From positions 496,001 through 560,000 of the forward strand of contig JANFAH010000014.1 of the NCBI GenBank assembly GCA_024663395.1: 64,000 nucleotides of DNA, read 5' to 3'. The translations under genes were made by a program, and so were the position numbers. This stretch comes from Pisolithus tinctorius (taxonomy: Eukaryota > Basidiomycota > Agaricomycetes > Boletales > Pisolithaceae). Every line of letters starts with the position of its first letter. The first letter of the stretch is position 1. Below are positions 58,924 through 64,000 of this stretch, one piece after another. Below the pieces are notes generated by a model. The model saw nothing but the letters and a program-made list of their open reading frames with translations. It did no database searches and was not told the origin of the DNA.

Positions 58924-59367
58924 ATGAATCCTCCGCCCGCAATGAATCCTACCACGCAGCTGAGCTCTCCATTTCATGTCTGGGCATTCGTCATAGGCCC
59001 CAGCTCTGGTCCACTCGGCATAACAGTCCCTGCATGCAGTCGATGCCATGTAGAGATCCCAGATGTGCAAAAGTTATTCCCCCCAAATCTACTGTTCATT
59101 CGACACACGCCCACGTGGATGATCATATCTACGTTGTCTACTTTGACTGGCAGTGTCATATGTGGGACCGTGACAACGCCATGTACATCTTCGTCTGTGT
59201 GGCAGATAACTCCCGCCCTCTCAGTATCTGTCCAGAAGAAGAAATCGCGAACTTGTTGCACGTCTTGGACATGTAGGCTTCCGTCATGCACTTTCGCACC
59301 GATCACTCATATTCTCTGTAGCGTCGACCAGCGCTATCCTGCAGGAACAGTATCTGAGACTGCATAG
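58924..59367 (+). CDS. Small paralogue 1 (probable frameshift)
   Basis: ATG 58924 begins MNPPPAMNPTTQLSSPFHVW with AFVIGPSSGPLG. The second half, in another frame, reads DDHIYVVYFDWQ, MYIFVCVADNSRPLSICPEE and LLHVLD, then a GTAGGC donor and CTGTAG acceptor to a final exon VDQRYPAGTVSETA (stop 59,365-59,367). The order matches paralogue 2 at 59.8 kb. No intron corresponding to the first intron of paralogue 2 could be placed, so the change of frame between IPDVQK and VIPPK looks like a real frameshift. The family is unknown. Confidence 0.5.
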   Translation: MNPPPAMNPTTQLSSPFHVWAFVIGPSSGPLGITVPACSRCHVEIPDVQKLFPPNLLFIRHTPTWMIISTLSTLTGSVICGTVTTPCTSSSVWQITPALSVSVQKKKSRTCCTSWTCRLPSCTFAPITHILCSVDQRYPAGTVSETA

Positions 59368-59788
59368 ATAGCAATCGGATCTCCGTGTACATGGAAGGGG
59401 AAATAACAATTGATATGCCTTTAGATTCACGACGTATAGTGCTCAGCACAGCTACATTGCAACAGAGGAATAGACAACGTATAAAATATACACCAGCAGT
59501 TGTCCAGTACCCCTGAGAGAAACAATGTGAGTCAGGCAGTCGCCCCTAGAGCCAAGGAATACGGAACCGCCGACTGGCAACACACATCTGCTAGAAACAG
59601 TCTCAATCTATGGCAAATGTGAAAATCAGACTGACACGCACGCGTCCCTCTCCTATTGTATCCCTTTTCGCCTGCCAAGGTTAAGGGGTCGACTGCGTGC
59701 ACTGATATTTAAGTCGTGTGCATGCCCCCCCCCTTGGCTTTCTCTGTTATTCTTCCCCACCTGCACAAATCGATCTGTGGTCGAAGAC

Positions 59789-60249
59789 ATGAATCACGAA
59801 GCCACCCCGTCAACAGAAAACACCGGAACGCACTATACGATATGGGGTTTCTTGTTTGGTCGAACCTCGGGTCCTCGTAGATTGCGCGTGCGTGTTGCGG
59901 ACGATGGCATAATGCGAATCTCGGGCAATCAGTACCTGTTTCCTGTGATGCGACCATCGGGTCCACTCGGGTAGCAGTCCGTCACAGACATTACGTCGTG
60001 TTCTTCAATCAACATCATCACGAGACAGACCGCCAAAATGCGACCTATGTTTTCGTCAGATTCATACCTGGTCTTCAGAGACCTGTGAGTATTCGTGCCG
60101 AGGATGACATGCAAGACATCGTGAATGCACTGCTCATGTAAGTTTCCAGTTGTCCCACCACACAACCTGCTGCTGATGCGTGTCTAACATTCAGCGTTGC
60201 CATACGGTTCCCGGGAGCGACGCCCGGATTGTTTGCGGGTCATCCATGA
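59789..60249 (+). CDS. Small paralogue 2, unknown family
   Basis: Three exons close exactly: 59789-59931, 59988-60137 and 60195-60249 (348 nt, 115 aa). It reads HYTIWGFLFGRTSGPRRLRV, then QHYVVFFNQHHHETD, TYVFVRFIPGLQRPVSIRAE, DDMQDIVNALL, ending AIRFPGATPGLFAGHP. Donor sites are GTACCT and GTAAGT, acceptors CACAG and TTCAG. Paralogue 1 lies 420 bp upstream in the same direction with the same motif order and last intron. No known domain. The next gene downstream, on the same strand, is the F-box gene. Confidence 0.6.
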
Positions 60250-60421
60250 CTCAAAATTAAAGCGTGGGCTCCGAAGGCCCGGCATGAGGACCACCATTTC
60301 TGGGAGGGCAGGACAAGCATCGGGTAAAAGTTGGGGGTTCGTCGATTTCGAAGTGTCCGACCCCCTATGTTTACAATGCCAGTATATAATCCGGTGGATG
60401 GGCACGTAGTCTTCCATTCGT

Positions 60422-61461
60422 ATGCGAAAGATGTTTCGACTTCCTGTGGAACTACAATATCACATACTCGGTTATTGCAACATTCAAGAAATCGCTACCT
60501 TCGCTCGTTCATCTCCTGCATACGGTGTGCTTGCCCGAACTTATGTGAGGTGCTGGCTCGATGTGAGAACGACAGGTTTCTTCTCCAGTACCAACACCCT
60601 GCTTCACATCCTGCGTTGTTGCGATGCTGTCGTGTCCGGTTCGTGCGCTCTCCACTTGGTGCTACCTGCAAACCTCTGTCCTTGGGCCCCCCGTGACCTC
60701 GATATCTACGTGTCAAAGCGGCACTTGAGTTACTTGTCTTCGAAGCTGGAGTCGGAAGGTGACCGTGTTCGTTATCTGCGTCTATTGCATGTCAGCTGAC
60801 TGCATTGACTCAGGTTACAAAGTTGACCATGAAGATTGCGTGAACGACCAAGCATATAGCATGTCCACGATTCGCACGGTGTGTAGCTTCACTAATGGTT
60901 CGCACACGCTCGACGTGATCTCCCCGATTTTTCAATTCCATAGTACTGCTGTCATGAATTTCTTCAGCGCCGACAGCATTTTCTGCGGATATCCAAATCT
61001 TACCTTTCATCTGCTCGCGTTGATTAATCCGAAACCTGTCTATTTCCGTCTCGTTGGATGGAAGAGCATGGCAGCTGTCCACAAATATGTCACCCGCGGT
61101 TTCGAGTTCGTGGATTGTGAAATGAGCCACCAGTACCCTTACTCATGCAGATCCATCCCCCGCACGCTGACAGATAATGGTACAGTGTGGATTACCATGG
61201 ATCTCTCCCGCGATGTGGGTACATCGGGTCTCGCGTTCGACCACTTGGGGGTGCTTAACGTTCTGTGGTTCATGGGAGGTTACATATGTGGCACAGAGCC
61301 CACATTCGTCAAGGGCTATACGTGGGTCATTGAAGATGATTCGTGAGTGTCATCGTCCGTCGGCCTGCCACTCCACTGCTGATTACTTGAAGGCATCTTC
61401 TCTTAGGGGACGAGTACGTGGGCAGCGAGGAATTATGCCGATTTTCTGCCTGATATTGTAA
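60422..61461 (+). CDS. F-box-like protein, three exons
   Basis: Exons 60422-60758, 60814-61342 and 61407-61461 close exactly (921 nt, 306 aa). Introns are 55 and 64 nt, with donors GTGACC and GTGAGT. The protein begins MRKMFRLPVELQYHILGYCN with IQEIATFARSS, a short F-box-like motif. The conserved body reads CDAVVSGSCALHLVLPANLC, RDLDIYVSKRHL, ISPIFQFHSTAVMNFFSADS, IFCGYPNLTFHLLALINPKP and YVTRGFEFVDC. The segment SGSCAL...DLDIYV recalls the nucleotidyltransferase-like module often fused to F-boxes in basidiomycetes (inference). A decayed paralogue is at 9,290-10,150. This copy has no internal stop. Confidence 0.75.
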
Positions 61462-61848
61462 AGTACACCCAAGTAAACTCACACTGTAATCAGTGCTGCC
61501 TGTTTCGAGGAAGATTGCTCCCTGGACTTACCTTGCGGGAGCGCTCCGAGATAGGACGTCTTCTGGATTGAAACCGCCATGCTGAGGTTCTGCAAGTATC
61601 AGTTGCAGACGTGCGTTAGTATTGAAAAGATGAGGGGGAGATATGTGAGCATATTTTGCCAGTGTGCGTCGTAGGGGTGGCGTGCAATCATCTGCAGAAG
61701 GAGGCTTCTGGTTTGAAACTGCAACGGTATCCAACAACTGGTTATAACTCACACCAAGTTGTCAAACCAATAAAGCAGGATTGCATGCAGATGGTATTAC
61801 ATTATTTTGGAAGTATCAAGCATATAAACGACAGGCAAACGCACGAAG
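61462..61848. other. Convergent intergenic region
   Basis: Between two convergent 3' ends. No gene, repeat or terminator-like structure was noticed. Confidence 0.4.
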
Positions 61849-63518
61849 TCACAGTGGCACTGCAGCGCAAACGGTGTATTTGAGCCACCCAGATGTAGGG
61901 TCGCCATGGAGCACGTCGTATTCAACCGGTAGAGGCTGAGTACGCACTTCAAAGGCGCACTTGCGACACGTGGATACTCGAGTCTTCGGGTGATAACCAC
62001 TTGGTGGATGAGGGTCCAGCTTTGATCGTGCCCATGGACGGATGGCACCACAATTCAGGCACCCCATGGATAGAGATGTGCCCCATGGGCGCCGATGGCT
62101 GTGGTACCATGAGTACCTGTATATGGCGAGGAGAGGGGCGGCAGTGAGTGGGGCAGGGCTAAGTAACCATGGCGCCCTTGGCAATCCTAGGCCTGAAAGA
62201 TGAAAGAGCATCACGTCAGTGTGCATCCGAAGTTCGAGTGAGACGTCGAGTAGGTCATGGATAACATTCTCCAGGGCATGTCCTTCAATCAAGACTTTGA
62301 CGCCGTACGACACGATGAAAATTTTGACGACCGCGTTGAGGAAATTCTTGGCAGTGAACGCGACCGTATACTCTGGCTGGAGTCTTGGCAACAGTTAGTA
62401 AGGTTCTTTATAGATCAATCATCAATAACTGACTGCGCGATAGATTGCTTCAACGCCGCTAATGATTGTTCAAAGGAAACCACGGGGCCACAAGTCAACA
62501 TAAACAGCGTAGAACCGTAGACCATGTTTTGCAGGGGGGAAGTGAACAGGCATTTCATGAACTGGAACGGATGAGAGAGAAAGTAACCTCCTCATGTCAG
62601 TCACATACCTCGCCAACCTCCATTGCAACATCCTCACCACTCTCGCCCTTCCCTGCAAACAGGTCGCCGCGGGTGACTTCGCTATGGACAGTAATGAATA
62701 TGATCTTGCGCTTGAAGGCGTACGCGCCCAACTTTTCACCCAGTTTTTTGATCCTCATACTCCACCGACTAAACTTTCGATCCGTACCAAAATCGAAGAT
62801 TACTTTTTGATACAGAAGGGAGTCGCTTGTGTGATATTCCTCGATGGTCGTGTTGAGGAGCGATGGCAACGAACCTTGAATTTCCACTCCTGTGCAGACG
62901 AGCTCAAGAATAAGGGTGGACTCAGCACACACTTGAGACTTAGATGCCCTTTCACAAATCCCCGAGATGATGACTGGCTTATCCAACATGGGAATTCTCT
63001 TCCCAAGTACTGTGCGCGTGAATGGCTTGGACTCACGTCAGCTCTATTCAGATTGTGAATGATGAATAACTCACAAAGTACGAATGTAGCTCTTTGCGCT
63101 TCGCACCACCCTCTTCGAGTTCGTGGCAACCGGGACACTGGAAGTCTATGTCTTCGGCGCGGGCCTTGTCCGTGAGCCACTGCGCTAATCCTAAGCAGGG
63201 GTCGCACACGACGCGAGGGCAGGAATAGCACTCGAATAAGTATTTAGCTCCATTGTGGCAAAGGTAGCAATACTACTTATCGTGTTAGCAGTGATAGGAG
63301 GATGGACCTATAGTACATACCCGGTTACGCCACTCCTCAGCCAGAGGGGACTGTCCCCGAGAGGATGGAACGGATGTCAACGAACTCAGTGTTGAGGCCT
63401 TTGAGGTGGACCGCACGGATGCACGTCGGATGGGGGTGGCACGAGCAGCGCGAATGATTTGCACTCGCGGCGCGGTACCGGACGTGGTTTTCTTCGCGTT
63501 CTGCCTTGTTCTGGCCAT
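61849..63518 (-). CDS. Zinc-binding protein of an expanded agaricomycete family
   Basis: ATG 63518 (MARTRQNAKK), a basic Ser-rich leader, then after an intron (donor GTATGT) YCYLCHNGAKYLFECYSCPR, VVCDPCLGLAQW and DFQCPGCHELEEGG, a Cys/His cluster like a PHD or RING-related finger. Further exons read YHTSDSLLYQKVIFDFGTDR, IIFITVHSEVTRGDLFAGKG, EFMKCLFTSPLQNMVYGSTL, FMLTCGPVVSFEQSLAALKQ, LQPEYTVAFTAKNFLNAVVK, SYGVKVLIEGHALENVIHDL, and CLNCGAIRPW with CRKCAFEVRTQPLP. This is the order of a family present in many copies in mushroom genomes with no known function. Joins around GTATGTGACT/TTCCAG and CAGTCAGTT/CCAAG are phase-consistent. One intron near 62,190 is unresolved. Confidence 0.7.
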
Positions 63519-64000
63519 GGATAGTTCCTTAACAAAATGTTGACGCGTGACGTGCTAACTTGCAACACAAGGTGCAAATTCTAATATTGCTGTTTCAGGA
63601 AAAGTTTGCCGTGAGAGAAAAACTTCAAAATTGCCGCCACCACCCAGTCACCTAGTGGTCAGCTCAGAATCGACATAGCTCACGAACTACGCAAGCTATC
63701 AACAAAGTTCCAGCAGATCTAGATTCCTGGGAGGTAGGCGCAGGGCACCATACAAATTTTTTGGAATTTCACCGTTCCGTTCTCGCAGTCAATTCACCCC
63801 CTTCCAAAGTGAAAATTCAATCTCCCGCACCAAGTATCATAATCCCCGCACGCAGCCCACCCATTTCAGCAACGTCTAGCCAAGACAGAGGGTGCTACAC
63901 CTGTCTGGACATTCCGCGAGGCAAACTCATCACAGAGGACCTTGGATGGGTGATCGTGCACATGTACTATGTGTGCCATCTCTTACTAACCGAAATCAGT
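63519..64000. other. Right edge, no gene recognised
   Basis: Likely promoter region of the 63,518 gene, then unassigned sequence. Confidence 0.35.

Overview
The window looks like a basidiomycete mushroom-type genome (Agaricomycetes). Introns are short (about 45-110 nt, GT-AG with rare GC-AG) and break nearly every gene. The recognisable families are typical of that class: Plavaka transposase, Tnp2/CACTA-like transposases, Helitron and Gypsy remnants, F-box proteins, a DUF1308 protein and several multi-exon families expanded in Agaricomycetes. All family names come from recall of family patterns; no search was run.

Layout. 1-1.7 kb: one partial exon, otherwise no convincing gene. 1.8-9.1 kb: a nested, partly inverted mosaic of dead elements (Helitron pieces on both strands, a Gypsy aspartic-protease piece, a probable LTR, and inverted copies linking 3.3-4.2, 5.5-6.3 and 8.2-9.1 kb). 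9.3-10.15 kb: an F-box-like pseudogene with an apparently intact paralogue at 60.4 kb. 10.1-18.2 kb: two large minus-strand genes bracketed by CCGG-rich arrays, a candidate two-gene mobile element. 18.6-23.2 kb: two host-type genes in convergent orientation, DUF1308 and a single-pass membrane protein. 23.2-26.7 kb: unresolved, with one pair of related segments. 26.7-29.7 kb: a near full-length Plavaka transposase. 29.7-34.0 kb: small genes and a Tnp2-like transposase that stops at a 1.8-kb stretch with no CpG at all (33,990-35,799). 36.6-39.9 kb: two decayed copies of a coiled-coil gene around a fragment of a carnosine N-methyltransferase gene. 40.4-45.4 kb: a small gene tail-to-tail with an apparently complete Tnp2-like transposase. 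45.8-51.5 kb: two multi-exon hypothetical genes, the second carrying a tandemly amplified exon pair. 52.2-56.3 kb: gene fragments (CHS5-like, a Ser/His-rich gene, an MFS transporter) and an array of covarying hairpins at 52.88-53.34 kb. 56.6-63.5 kb: a gene-rich end with a membrane-anchored F-box protein, a pair of small tandem paralogues, a second F-box protein and a zinc-binding expanded-family protein.

Functionally the window is transposon-dominated, with a few host genes embedded. The most unusual features are the hairpin array, the CpG-free block, the two-gene element with CCGG arrays, and the exon-pair array. Exon boundaries come from reading splice sites by eye; where phases close exactly this is stated.
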